Origin: a virus
Virus record (IMG/VR): IMGVR_UViG_3300021197_001720
Span: 1-37,006 of that record
Length of the DNA: 37,006 nucleotides
Strand: one strand, 5' to 3'
Shown in pieces: positions 24,815 through 33,142 of this stretch. Numbering within the stretch: position 1 is the stretch's first letter; each line of letters begins with the position of its first letter. Position numbers and translations under genes: made by a program. The notes beneath the pieces were generated by a model. The model was given only the letters and a program-made list of their open reading frames with translations, was not told the origin of the DNA and searched no databases.

Positions 24815-26863
24815 TTACTGAATTAATACTGTGATCTTGTCGTCAGTCCCTAGGTTAAAGTTAACAACGACATTTTGTGCATCTCCAGCGAGGGTGTAAT
24901 CTTCATTTGACCCAGAAGCCATTAGAACACCATTGATAAATATGTCTATGTTAGTGTCGGAGTAAGAACCTCCTGCAAAATTAATTCCCGGGACTAAAAG
25001 ATTATTGCCAGAAGGATGAGATCCTGTAATGGTATAAGATACTTTCTGCCTGGTTGTACTAATAACAACTGAATTTGAAGGACTAGTATCAATGGCTATA
25101 CCAGACCCTGCTGTTATTACTTTTTCGTTAGTAAGATCTCCGGATGCACCAAAAGTTACATACGGTGAGTTTTTAGGTGCACGGTCTGAGGCACCTGAGC
25201 TTTCTGGTGTCATTACAATGGCATCTACAATATCATCAGGCTCCAATGCAAAACTAAACTTAATTTCACTGTTACCACTAATAGTATAGTCTGCTTCGCT
25301 GCCGGTAACTTGATCAAGTGTTCCGGAGTGTACTAGCATTCCATTAACATGTACATCAATTGCACTTGGCGAAAATAAAGCTGTACTGAAGTCTATTCCA
25401 GATGTAGGGAAAGCTGTGAGTGCTGCTATTGTAGAGTTAATTGTATAGTCTTTTTTGTTTCTAGTTAGACTAAGTGCATTAGACTTGATGGTGAGAGCGC
25501 CTGCTTCACTAGTACTAAGTGTTATTCCTGCGCCTGCTGTAAGAACTCTTTCGTTACTTGCGTGACTAGTCTGGCCGTACGTTATAAATGGCGCTGTTCT
25601 AAGATTAGTATCTACAGCACCGGCCGGAGCCGGTGCTGATATCGTCAATTGACCATTTGAGGCAGATGCTATGGTTACATTTGACCCTGCGACCAAATAG
25701 CTTAAACCAGACTGTATTTTTTGAAGTGATCCGCTGAGCCCTTGATTAAACTTTACTGGGCCTGTAAATGTTGACCCAGAAATTGTTGCAATGATATCAT
25801 TGTCTATGTTTAGAGTAAATGCGTTTCCGGCACCGGAGTCTGTTGCTACTAGGCCTGAACCTGCTGTAAATACTCGTTCGTTGTTAATTGACCCGGTTGC
25901 GCTTAACACCAGAAATTGTGAATTTCTATCAAAGCCGTCAACAGAAAGGCCGGGGGCTGCAATTGTAACAGATCCGTCTGTCCCTGTAGTAATCTGTACA
26001 TTTGTTCCGGCCTTCATATAAGAGGTGCCGTTTGTCAAATGTGTTAGAGACCCGGATAATCCGGCATTAAACTTTTGTACACCGGAAAATATGCTGCCTG
26101 CTAGCGTTGGGACTACATTTTCATCAACTCTAAGCGTGGCCGATGATCCAGCGCCACCGTCTATTAGTGTAAGGCCTGATCCTGCTACTAATGCTCGCTC
26201 TCCGCTCAAAGATCCTGTGTTTGACAAGACAATATAGGTTGCACCTTGATCTCCGGCGCCTGAATTTCCTAGCATCGACCCTACATAATCGCCAATGTAT
26301 ATAAAAGCGTCTACATATGTTGGGTTTTGCGCGTGAAAGCCTGTCCCAGGAGGATCTTGTTGAAAAATAGTACCATTAAAGTAGTCTATATTCCAGTCTC
26401 TTGCATCCAAAAGAGGTATTCTAGTTTGGGTGCTAGATGCTGTATGATATAATTTGGCCTCGTAACTATTACCAAAAGACGGAGGTACTAATTGAAGTCC
26501 GCCCTGTGCAGTATTCACCTCTCGGCCGTTAGTATAGAACCCTGTTCCTTTTTTGGTGTTAGAAGAGTGTGTAACGTAGTCATCAGGCAAAGTAAGTTTA
26601 AAACCATGTTGGCCATCACTAGTGTCTGAGCCCTGTATAAAAGAAGCAGATAACCTTACGTACTCAACAACACCGCTAGTTATTGAATAAAGTGAACTTG
26701 ATGATGGACTACCAGGTATTGATTGACCAAAGACAGACGCAGCTGCAATTGTAACACCCGAAGGCAGTGCCTCGTTTGACAAGCCCTTGTTATTAGACGT
26801 ATGCGCCTTGCCAGACAGCTTTTTAAGCGACAGCAAACGCTCTGTTTTTGCATCAAATGCCAT
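24815..26863 (-). CDS. Tail-fibre-like protein, short paralogue (682 aa)
   Basis: 682-aa fibre-type protein. Residues 1-200 are a virion-anchor domain closely matching the start of the 2082-aa protein (shared LKKL-x-GKAHTSNNKGL and YFNG-x-x-FQQDPPGTG). Residues about 205-600 are a shaft of repeats of two kinds: (ATG)xLxNERVLTAGSG-type (four copies, near 216, 322, 432 and 574) and GSLxxLxxGxSYxxAGxNV-type (two copies, near 271 and 378). The C-terminus has two copies of a small beta domain, IDVHVNGMLVHSG...DYTISG (502-550) and IDIFINGVLMASG...DYTLAG (639-681). It lacks the large C-terminal module of its two neighbours. Likely role: host recognition or baseplate decoration. Start: ATG with GAGGGA 6 nt upstream. 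Confidence 0.9.
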   Translation of the reverse strand: MAFDAKTERLLSLKKLSGKAHTSNNKGLSNEALPSGVTIAAASVFGQSIPGSPSSSSLYSITSGVVEYVRLSASFIQGSDTSDGQHGFKLTLPDDYVTHSSNTKKGTGFYTNGREVNTAQGGLQLVPPSFGNSYEAKLYHTASSTQTRIPLLDARDWNIDYFNGTIFQQDPPGTGFHAQNPTYVDAFIYIGDYVGSMLGNSGAGDQGATYIVLSNTGSLSGERALVAGSGLTLIDGGAGSSATLRVDENVVPTLAGSIFSGVQKFNAGLSGSLTHLTNGTSYMKAGTNVQITTGTDGSVTIAAPGLSVDGFDRNSQFLVLSATGSINNERVFTAGSGLVATDSGAGNAFTLNIDNDIIATISGSTFTGPVKFNQGLSGSLQKIQSGLSYLVAGSNVTIASASNGQLTISAPAPAGAVDTNLRTAPFITYGQTSHASNERVLTAGAGITLSTSEAGALTIKSNALSLTRNKKDYTINSTIAALTAFPTSGIDFSTALFSPSAIDVHVNGMLVHSGTLDQVTGSEADYTISGNSEIKFSFALEPDDIVDAIVMTPESSGASDRAPKNSPYVTFGASGDLTNEKVITAGSGIAIDTSPSNSVVISTTRQKVSYTITGSHPSGNNLLVPGINFAGGSYSDTNIDIFINGVLMASGSNEDYTLAGDAQNVVVNFNLGTDDKITVLIQ
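25615..25638 (-). other. Perfect 10-bp GC-rich hairpin with UNCG tetraloop inside a fibre gene
   Basis: In the mRNA sense the arms CAGCACCGGC and GCCGGTGCTG are perfectly complementary and enclose the tetraloop TCCG (UCCG in RNA), closed by C-G. That is the very stable cUNCGg type. It encodes the Ala/Pro-rich linker SAPAPAGAV (residues 409-417) of the 682-aa protein. No T-tract follows, so it is not an ordinary intrinsic terminator. Possible roles are RNA stabilisation, processing or a translation pause between shaft segments; all are inference. Confidence 0.6.
26264..26863 (-). repeat. Anchor-domain copy 2 (first 200 residues of the 682-aa protein)
   Basis: This segment encodes the same domain as 32521-33129. 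In residues 11-36 of the two products 22 of 26 positions are identical. The DNA is also alike: both copies read GGATCTTGTTGAAAAA in the plus strand near 26352 and 32602. This indicates gene duplication within the fibre cluster. Confidence 0.85.
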
Positions 26864-26880
26864 CGCAATCCCTCAGAAAA

Positions 26881-28590
26881 TTATGCAGTTCGCCAGGCTA
26901 GTGTCATGTCTGTAATGTTACCCGTCCATGTTGAGTGTGCCTTAACCCTGATAAGTATGTACTCGTTGTTACTAACAAAATGAGTTCCGAACGTTCCCCA
27001 GTTGGTTGCGTTTAGAGAACTATCAAAAGCACCGTTTCCAGAATCAAAACAACCATCATCATCAGAATATTCACCTGTATTAAAAGTAGCTGCAATATCC
27101 ATCCACCCTGTAGACTGCGATGCACTTGTTGAAGGTATTTTAAAATGAACCATCAAGTTGTTATTTGCGCCTAATGTCCCCGTGGAAGCAATAATTGTTC
27201 CTGTACCGTTAATAGTAATCTGGAACATTTGTCTTGCAGAGCCCTCTGTATTTCTAAACCACCGAATATACTCACGTGTGGATGCTGATACTGCACTATA
27301 ATTCGGATTGCCGCTAGGACCAACTAGAGTACCAAAATTTGTATTCGTATTGTGGCCGGCTGTAAATGCGACCAGCTTTCCATTGAAAACCATGAGCCCT
27401 TGATTGTGTCCTGTGTCAGATCCGTGAACAAGAGAAACTGTAGAGTCCCAATTATTACTAGAGGCTGTTACATGTGATTGTTGTGTGTATGTGCCTGACT
27501 TACGCCTCTTAGACTCGCCGTTAAATTGCTCAACCAAGTTAGTAGAATTATCTGTCGATGTAAATATTAGTAAGTTTCCGCTCTGTGTAGATGAAGTATC
27601 CGTATTTCCTTTAAGCGGGTGATTAACTCTACCTACCAAAGTAACTGTTTGCAAACTTCCGGGAATTGATGTGGAAGAATCAACAGAAAAAGATCCAGTA
27701 ACTACTAAGTTTTGATCATGTGCTGCACTGACGCCTGTATCCAATACAGGTAGCGTTGTTTGTACAGCACTGGTAGTTGCATTAGTTACCCCTGTGCCGC
27801 CTGCTGCAATTTGTGTGACTGTACAGTTAGTTGTTGTTGGAAATCTAATCGCGTTGCTAGCATCACTATAGACGTACTTGTATAAGTTAGCTACTGTAAA
27901 GTGAAACTTGCCAACCGGTGAAACAAAGTAAGTTACACCTGATAGTGAAAACGAAGACCCAGACTCTGAGAAGTCTCCCACAGCGACATTTGACATCGTT
28001 ACTGTTGATCCGTCATCATCGTTTACCCATTCTACGTAAGAAGACTCATGGTCTGAACCCCCTATTGTATGAATAACACGGGCGTAATTAAAGCCTTTTC
28101 GCTGCGCGGCTACTGCTACCTTCCAAGATCCTGTTCTATACCACTTTGTAAAGTCTGGTAAGCTACTTGTGTCTAATCCATTAGTAGCTGCAGATAATCC
28201 TGTAAAACCTGAGTTGCTAGTTAAGCTGTCTCCCGATGCAAATGAAGCCAGGTTAGTTGTGTGTATAACTGATCCGTTAACTTCTAGCTTAAGAGTGCCC
28301 GTATTGGCGACACCACTACCAAATGCATTAGCTGGATAAGCATTTGCGCTAGCTGATGTGGATTCATTTATTGTGCCTACAACATTTGTCGCGCCGTTGA
28401 GAACACCATGACGTGGGGCGCTTAGAGCATACAAATCGTTAGCGTTTCTAGCTGTTCCTCCGGCTGTGGTTTCAATAGTTGAGTATCCTGATTTTGTTAG
28501 AGTGTCACCGAACGATAGATTTGCAGCAACGCCGTCAGTATCTTGATCGATATTGTTGACGTTAGGCGAGGCTGCAACGCTTCCGACAGC
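26881..28590 (-). repeat. C-terminal fibre module, copy R2
   Basis: About 570 codons at the 3' end of the 2082-aa gene. Landmarks in order: NLSFGD, NAYPANAFG, WYRTGSWKVAVAAQRKGFNY, SSYVEWVNDDD, VSGVTYF-type strand, KYVYSD, NHPLKGN, SLVHGSDTGHNQGL, GPSGNPNYS, REYIRWFRN and SNNEYILIRV...STWTG. The same landmarks recur in 28591-30408 and 33143-34936. This copy is the more divergent of the two in its own gene. Confidence 0.85.
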
Positions 28591-31500
28591 ACCAAATGTA
28601 ACAACTAGGGAGTCAATATATCCTGTCCAGGTATGTGCTGCTTCAATTTTTGCAACAATAAACTCATTATTACCTATTTCAATTGTACCGAAAGAGATGT
28701 GGTTTGTCATTGCATCGCTTGTATCAACTGATCCTATTGCACCGCCATCGGCGTCTGCCGTGCTACCTAATGCAAATGCATTTTTAGCATCCAAAAAGCC
28801 TGTAGTGTTTCCTGATCCGTCGTTTGGCATCTTAAAAGAAAGCTTAAACTTGTCATTTGCCCCAATAGAATCAGATGCACCAACTAGTGTTACATCACCT
28901 GCAATTGTGTAGGTAAAGTCTCTAACGGCAGCACCTGATGTGTTCTGAAACTTTCTATAATATGTACGCGTTCCTGATGATGCAGAATAGTTTGGGTTTC
29001 CAGCTGGGCCATTTGCCAATGAACCTCCATCACCGCTATTTCTAAAGTCACCTGAGTTTAGAGTATTACGCGGTGCGTATAGTCTTTCTCTATAGACCTG
29101 AAGTCCTGTATTGTGTGCAGTATCTGATCCGTGTACAAGACTTACTGATGAGTCCCAAGCGTTGCCACTAGCTGCGTCTGATTGATTTGCATACGTGCCT
29201 ACCTGTAACCTATAGTCTTCATCTTGAAATGTCTCTGACAGGGCCGTAGCTGTATCAGAGACATTATAGAGTAATATGCCTGAGGCTGAAGCTTGCCCGG
29301 CGTTCGACAAATTGGATTTAAGAGGGTGCGCGACGCTAATTCCTGCTGTTAATGATCCGCCTAAAATGTAGTTTGCTGTCACGGTATCAGTTTCATCTAC
29401 AGCAATCTGTTTCGTGTGATCTTCAGATCCGCCAATGTCTTCAGGGGTAATAGCAGAGATTGCATATGATACTCCTGAAGTCAGACCTGAATTTGATGTT
29501 GTAAAAGTATGATTTGTTGTCTTGTCATAAACATATTTGTATGCATTTGAAACTGTAACCTGATATCTTCCTGTACCTCCTGTAAAGTATGTGACACCAG
29601 ATATTTGCTTAGACCCAGTTCCTGAATATGTTAACGTGTTTGCGCTGGCTGCCAGTGCGTTAGAGTCATTATCGTTTACCCACTCAACGTAGTTGGTGTT
29701 GATAACTGAGCCCTTGCTGTGCTTGACTCTTGCATAGTTCCAGCCGTTTCTTTGATCAGCTGCTGCCACTTTCCAGCGACCTGTTCGATGCTTGAAACTA
29801 GCAAACGATGCTCCACCGTCAAAGGTTCCTGCTGTGGCTGCTGACAGGTTTGTGAAACCCGAACCGTTTCCATTGACGTGTGTTCCTGTTCCTGATCCTG
29901 GTGATCCTGTTCCTGTACTTCCTGCTGTAAGGCTTAAGGTATATAAATCTGCACCGTTAACTTCTAGTATAAGTGAGCCAACGTCCGCGTCACCAAATGA
30001 ATTCACAGGATAGTTTGTTCTGCTTGATGGTGAAGTAATATCTGCAACGACATCCTCGTTTAAGTCTCCAGTCTGATCGACTGTCCCGTTAAAAAGACCT
30101 CTTCGTAAATTGTTGCTATTTTCTGCTGTCGTGTATAAACCGTTAACGTCGAGAGCAGATCCAAGACCGGCGGAGGCTGCGACTGAAATATATGGAGGTG
30201 AAGCGGAAGATTGATTGTTTGCTGAGCCGAATGATAAGTCACCTGCAACTCCTGAGGTTACATTGCTGTCAATATCATCCAAGTCAGGTGCTGGTGCTGG
30301 AACTAGTAGCTTAAGAACCTCATTAAATCTATCAATAGGTGTTCCAATAGCTGTTGATGTAGTAAAGTCAGTAAAGAGTCCGTCAGTATAAGCACCATCT
30401 TCTGCTGCACCAATTGTTCCGCCAGGTAGTTGACTTGGATTAATGTGTTTGACTACAGCAGCATCATTATCATATACTAATAGTAAGTCATTACTAGCAT
30501 CGACTGTAATTCCTGTTCCGTCAGTAGCAGCCTTCACAAAAGAATCTGCACCTGCATAGTCTAAAGATAGTTCTGTACTGTCTATAGCCAAACCGCCACT
30601 TGCCTTAAGATCTAGACTAAACGTAGTTCCAGATAAGTCCAAACCGTCTCCAGCTGCGAACGTTGTATCAGCATCAATTAGTGTCTTTAATTGTGTCAGC
30701 GTTATCTTTTTTGTAAGATTACTATCACTAGCATCAGCAATAGCAATTGAGTCACTTAAGTTGCCAGCGTTTCCATCAGCACTTAAGCCATGCACATGTA
30801 TACGAAGATTGTCAGATCCGTCGTCTTCTAATCCAGCACCTGCAAAGTCTGTCGGCTCAACAGATAGTTTTGCGCCGTCTATTTTTAGACCTGCACTTGA
30901 ATTAAGATCTAGACCCAGCACGCCTGATGCGGCTGCAATTCCGTCTCCGGCGGCAGCTGTCATTACGTCTGCAATCGATTCTTTCTTTGATGAGTCATCT
31001 GTGGCATCTATAATAGGAATTGAGTCATTAGCTACGTCGACAACAGCTGCTGACAATTCATTTAAGTCGACAGCTAGAGCCGCTCCGCCGCCACCAGATA
31101 AACCATTTCCGGCGGCGGATGTTGCAATTCTTAAATTGTCTGATCCATCATCTTCTAGTCCTGAGCCTGCAAAGTTTGCCGGCTCAACCGCTAACTCAGT
31201 TGAATCAATCTTAAGACCGCCTGACGCTTTTACATCTAGGCTAAATACTTTTCCTGTAAGATCTAGACCGTCACCTGCAGAAAATACTCCAGGCCCAGAA
31301 AACTGCGACCATGTGATAGCAGTCGTACCTACAGTAACAGCGCCATCGTTAGTACATACAAAACCTGTGTCACCATTTACTGTTCCTTGCTCAACAAAAA
31401 CGTGGGCACCGCCTGTTATATCATCTTGATCTGCATCAGAAGCTCTTGTCAATGTCAGCGTGGTACCGGATAAAGCACCTACTATATAGATACCGTTCCA

Positions 31501-33129
31501 TTTGTTATGTACGCCTGCCCCATTTGAATTAACACCGTCTTTAATTAGTACACGTCCACCAGCAGCCACTGAAGTTCCGTCAATTGTTAGTGAGTCGCCT
31601 GATGCACTAAATCCACCTTCGCCATCGGCTAAAATCAATGTAGATGCTGAGGCTGTGGATGCCATTGTAAACGAAGCTACTGTGGCGACGACAACAGAAG
31701 CCTTAGGATCTAGCCCTTGTGCCACTGAGTCCACATATGCTTTGATAGACTGTTGCGATGCCAAAGAAGTTGAGCTATTAGATGCCATGTTGTCTTCATC
31801 TAATATGGCTATAGCAGAAGGAGCTGAAGCACCGCCTGAAACGTTTCCTAATACTTTCATGTTAGCAATATTTGCCATTTTTGCTAGTGTAACACCAGAA
31901 TCTTTTAGTCTTAGTGCATCAGAATTAATTTCAATACCAGTATCGTCAACACCGACTGAAAGTACTCCACTAGAAGCAGCTAAGCCAGAGCCTGCTAATC
32001 CTGTCGCGACATCATCATTCAACATGGAGTCTTCGACAGCAGTAGCAGCAATTGTTAAGGCTCCGTTGGCTGCAATTGTAGCGTCACCTGTTACTAGTGC
32101 AAATGCTCCTGCAGCAACGTTGGTCATGCTAACACGTTTTTCAGTTCCGTTATCTGACACCATAAACTCATCTTCTGTAGCATGAGGAGCTGCTGCCAAT
32201 TCATCTAGTTCGTCAATATCGACTGATAATACACCTGATGTTGCTGCTAGACCGGCGCCTGCTTGAAACGTTGATATATCATCTATAGACTCCAGCTGAT
32301 GTGTTGATCCGTCCTGATCCAGCATAAGAAACTTGTCGCCTGAGGCGACCTGGACATCTCCATACTCGCTGATATCTACATCTAGCGTGAGATTTCCACC
32401 TGCGCCGGCATCAGTCAAGTCTAAACCTGTACCTGGTGTTAAAACTCTTTCATTTGTCAATGTAGCGTCAGCTGCCAAGGTAACATATTGTGCGCCTGAA
32501 GGTGCACCAGATGCTGCGCCTAAGTCGTCAGAAACAAAGCTTCCTACAAAAATGTATGCATCGACAAATCTTGGGTTTTGTGCATGATCTCCGGTGCCCG
32601 GCGGATCTTGTTGAAAAAGAATACCGTTAAAATAGTCAATATACCAGTCTCTACCGTCCAATACTGGAATTTGAGTTTCGGCGCCGGTGCCGTTAACGTG
32701 CATAAATGGTTTTGCTTCATATCCAGTACCATAAGATGGAGGAACTAATTGAAGTGCACCTCCCGTAGCATTCAGTGTCTGTGTGTTAACAAAAACACCA
32801 GAGCCTTTCTTAGCCAAAGAATTAGTAGTTCCAGCTGGGGTCTGATAATCGTCTGGTAGTGACAATGCAAATGCATGACGGCCCGAGCCTGTATCTGAAC
32901 CTGCGATAAATGATGCAGAAAGCCTTACATATTGAACAGCATTGCTGGTAATTGCATACTGAGTGGCTGTTGGTGATGCAGGAATATCCGTGCTAAATAC
33001 TGTCTTAGCAGAAACTGTCAGGCCTGACGATAGTGCCTCGTTTGCCAACCCTTTGTTGTTAGACGTGTGGGCTTTGCCTTGTAGTTTCTTAAGAGAGATG
33101 TATTCTTTAGATGTCTCGTTTAATGCCAT
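26881..33129 (-). CDS. Giant tail-fibre-like protein (2082 aa)
   Basis: 2082-aa fibre protein. Residues 1-203 are the anchor domain shared with the 682-aa protein. About 205-450 carry NERVLTPGTGLDLTDAGAG and D-x-hydrophobic-x-x-D...K-type shaft motifs. About 450-620 is a well-known phage fibre domain (STSLASQQSIKAYVDS, then GRVLIKDGVNS and GFVCTNDGAVTVGTTAITW). About 620-900 has two GLEDDGSDNLRI repeats with SIAIADASDSNLTKKITL-type units. Residues about 908-1513 and 1514-2082 are tandem copies of a large C-terminal module, marked by RxGxWKVAxAxQRxGxNYARV, NYVEWVND, HPLK, SLVHGSDT and GNNE(F/Y)I...TWTG. It probably forms a long trimeric host-binding fibre. Start: ATG with AAAGGA about 9 nt upstream, 13 nt after the preceding gene. 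Confidence 0.92.
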   Translation of the reverse strand: MALNETSKEYISLKKLQGKAHTSNNKGLANEALSSGLTVSAKTVFSTDIPASPTATQYAITSNAVQYVRLSASFIAGSDTGSGRHAFALSLPDDYQTPAGTTNSLAKKGSGVFVNTQTLNATGGALQLVPPSYGTGYEAKPFMHVNGTGAETQIPVLDGRDWYIDYFNGILFQQDPPGTGDHAQNPRFVDAYIFVGSFVSDDLGAASGAPSGAQYVTLAADATLTNERVLTPGTGLDLTDAGAGGNLTLDVDISEYGDVQVASGDKFLMLDQDGSTHQLESIDDISTFQAGAGLAATSGVLSVDIDELDELAAAPHATEDEFMVSDNGTEKRVSMTNVAAGAFALVTGDATIAANGALTIAATAVEDSMLNDDVATGLAGSGLAASSGVLSVGVDDTGIEINSDALRLKDSGVTLAKMANIANMKVLGNVSGGASAPSAIAILDEDNMASNSSTSLASQQSIKAYVDSVAQGLDPKASVVVATVASFTMASTASASTLILADGEGGFSASGDSLTIDGTSVAAGGRVLIKDGVNSNGAGVHNKWNGIYIVGALSGTTLTLTRASDADQDDITGGAHVFVEQGTVNGDTGFVCTNDGAVTVGTTAITWSQFSGPGVFSAGDGLDLTGKVFSLDVKASGGLKIDSTELAVEPANFAGSGLEDDGSDNLRIATSAAGNGLSGGGGAALAVDLNELSAAVVDVANDSIPIIDATDDSSKKESIADVMTAAAGDGIAAASGVLGLDLNSSAGLKIDGAKLSVEPTDFAGAGLEDDGSDNLRIHVHGLSADGNAGNLSDSIAIADASDSNLTKKITLTQLKTLIDADTTFAAGDGLDLSGTTFSLDLKASGGLAIDSTELSLDYAGADSFVKAATDGTGITVDASNDLLLVYDNDAAVVKHINPSQLPGGTIGAAEDGAYTDGLFTDFTTSTAIGTPIDRFNEVLKLLVPAPAPDLDDIDSNVTSGVAGDLSFGSANNQSSASPPYISVAASAGLGSALDVNGLYTTAENSNNLRRGLFNGTVDQTGDLNEDVVADITSPSSRTNYPVNSFGDADVGSLILEVNGADLYTLSLTAGSTGTGSPGSGTGTHVNGNGSGFTNLSAATAGTFDGGASFASFKHRTGRWKVAAADQRNGWNYARVKHSKGSVINTNYVEWVNDNDSNALAASANTLTYSGTGSKQISGVTYFTGGTGRYQVTVSNAYKYVYDKTTNHTFTTSNSGLTSGVSYAISAITPEDIGGSEDHTKQIAVDETDTVTANYILGGSLTAGISVAHPLKSNLSNAGQASASGILLYNVSDTATALSETFQDEDYRLQVGTYANQSDAASGNAWDSSVSLVHGSDTAHNTGLQVYRERLYAPRNTLNSGDFRNSGDGGSLANGPAGNPNYSASSGTRTYYRKFQNTSGAAVRDFTYTIAGDVTLVGASDSIGANDKFKLSFKMPNDGSGNTTGFLDAKNAFALGSTADADGGAIGSVDTSDAMTNHISFGTIEIGNNEFIVAKIEAAHTWTGYIDSLVVTFGAVGSVAASPNVNNIDQDTDGVAANLSFGDTLTKSGYSTIETTAGGTARNANDLYALSAPRHGVLNGATNVVGTINESTSASANAYPANAFGSGVANTGTLKLEVNGSVIHTTNLASFASGDSLTSNSGFTGLSAATNGLDTSSLPDFTKWYRTGSWKVAVAAQRKGFNYARVIHTIGGSDHESSYVEWVNDDDGSTVTMSNVAVGDFSESGSSFSLSGVTYFVSPVGKFHFTVANLYKYVYSDASNAIRFPTTTNCTVTQIAAGGTGVTNATTSAVQTTLPVLDTGVSAAHDQNLVVTGSFSVDSSTSIPGSLQTVTLVGRVNHPLKGNTDTSSTQSGNLLIFTSTDNSTNLVEQFNGESKRRKSGTYTQQSHVTASSNNWDSTVSLVHGSDTGHNQGLMVFNGKLVAFTAGHNTNTNFGTLVGPSGNPNYSAVSASTREYIRWFRNTEGSARQMFQITINGTGTIIASTGTLGANNNLMVHFKIPSTSASQSTGWMDIAATFNTGEYSDDDGCFDSGNGAFDSSLNATNWGTFGTHFVSNNEYILIRVKAHSTWTGNITDMTLAWRTA
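28591..30408 (-). repeat. C-terminal fibre module, copy R1
   Basis: About 606 codons. It opens with AAEDGAYTDGLFTDFTTSTA and DRFNEVLKLLVP, which the third copy (33143-34936) also has and the tandem second copy lacks. It then shows the common landmarks: YPVNSFG, HRTGRWKVAAADQRNGWNYA, NYVEWVND, HPLKSNL, ILLYNVSDT, SLVHGSDTAHNTGL, GDFRNSGDGG, RTYYRKFQN and GNNEFIVAKI...HTWTG. Confidence 0.85.
32521..33129 (-). repeat. Anchor-domain copy 1 (first 203 residues of the 2082-aa protein)
   Basis: Paired with 26264-26863; see that entry for the similarity. A conserved N-terminus combined with different C-termini is the usual layout of alternative phage fibres that dock on the same virion site. Confidence 0.85.
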
Positions 33130-33142
33130 TTTTTAATTTCCT

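Noticed and set aside
30761-32185. Plus-strand open frames of 222 and 227 aa
   Set aside because: They lie antisense to the Gly/Ala/Asp-rich shaft of the 2082-aa fibre gene, have Pro/Ser/Ala-rich translations of no known type, and would be the only plus-strand genes.
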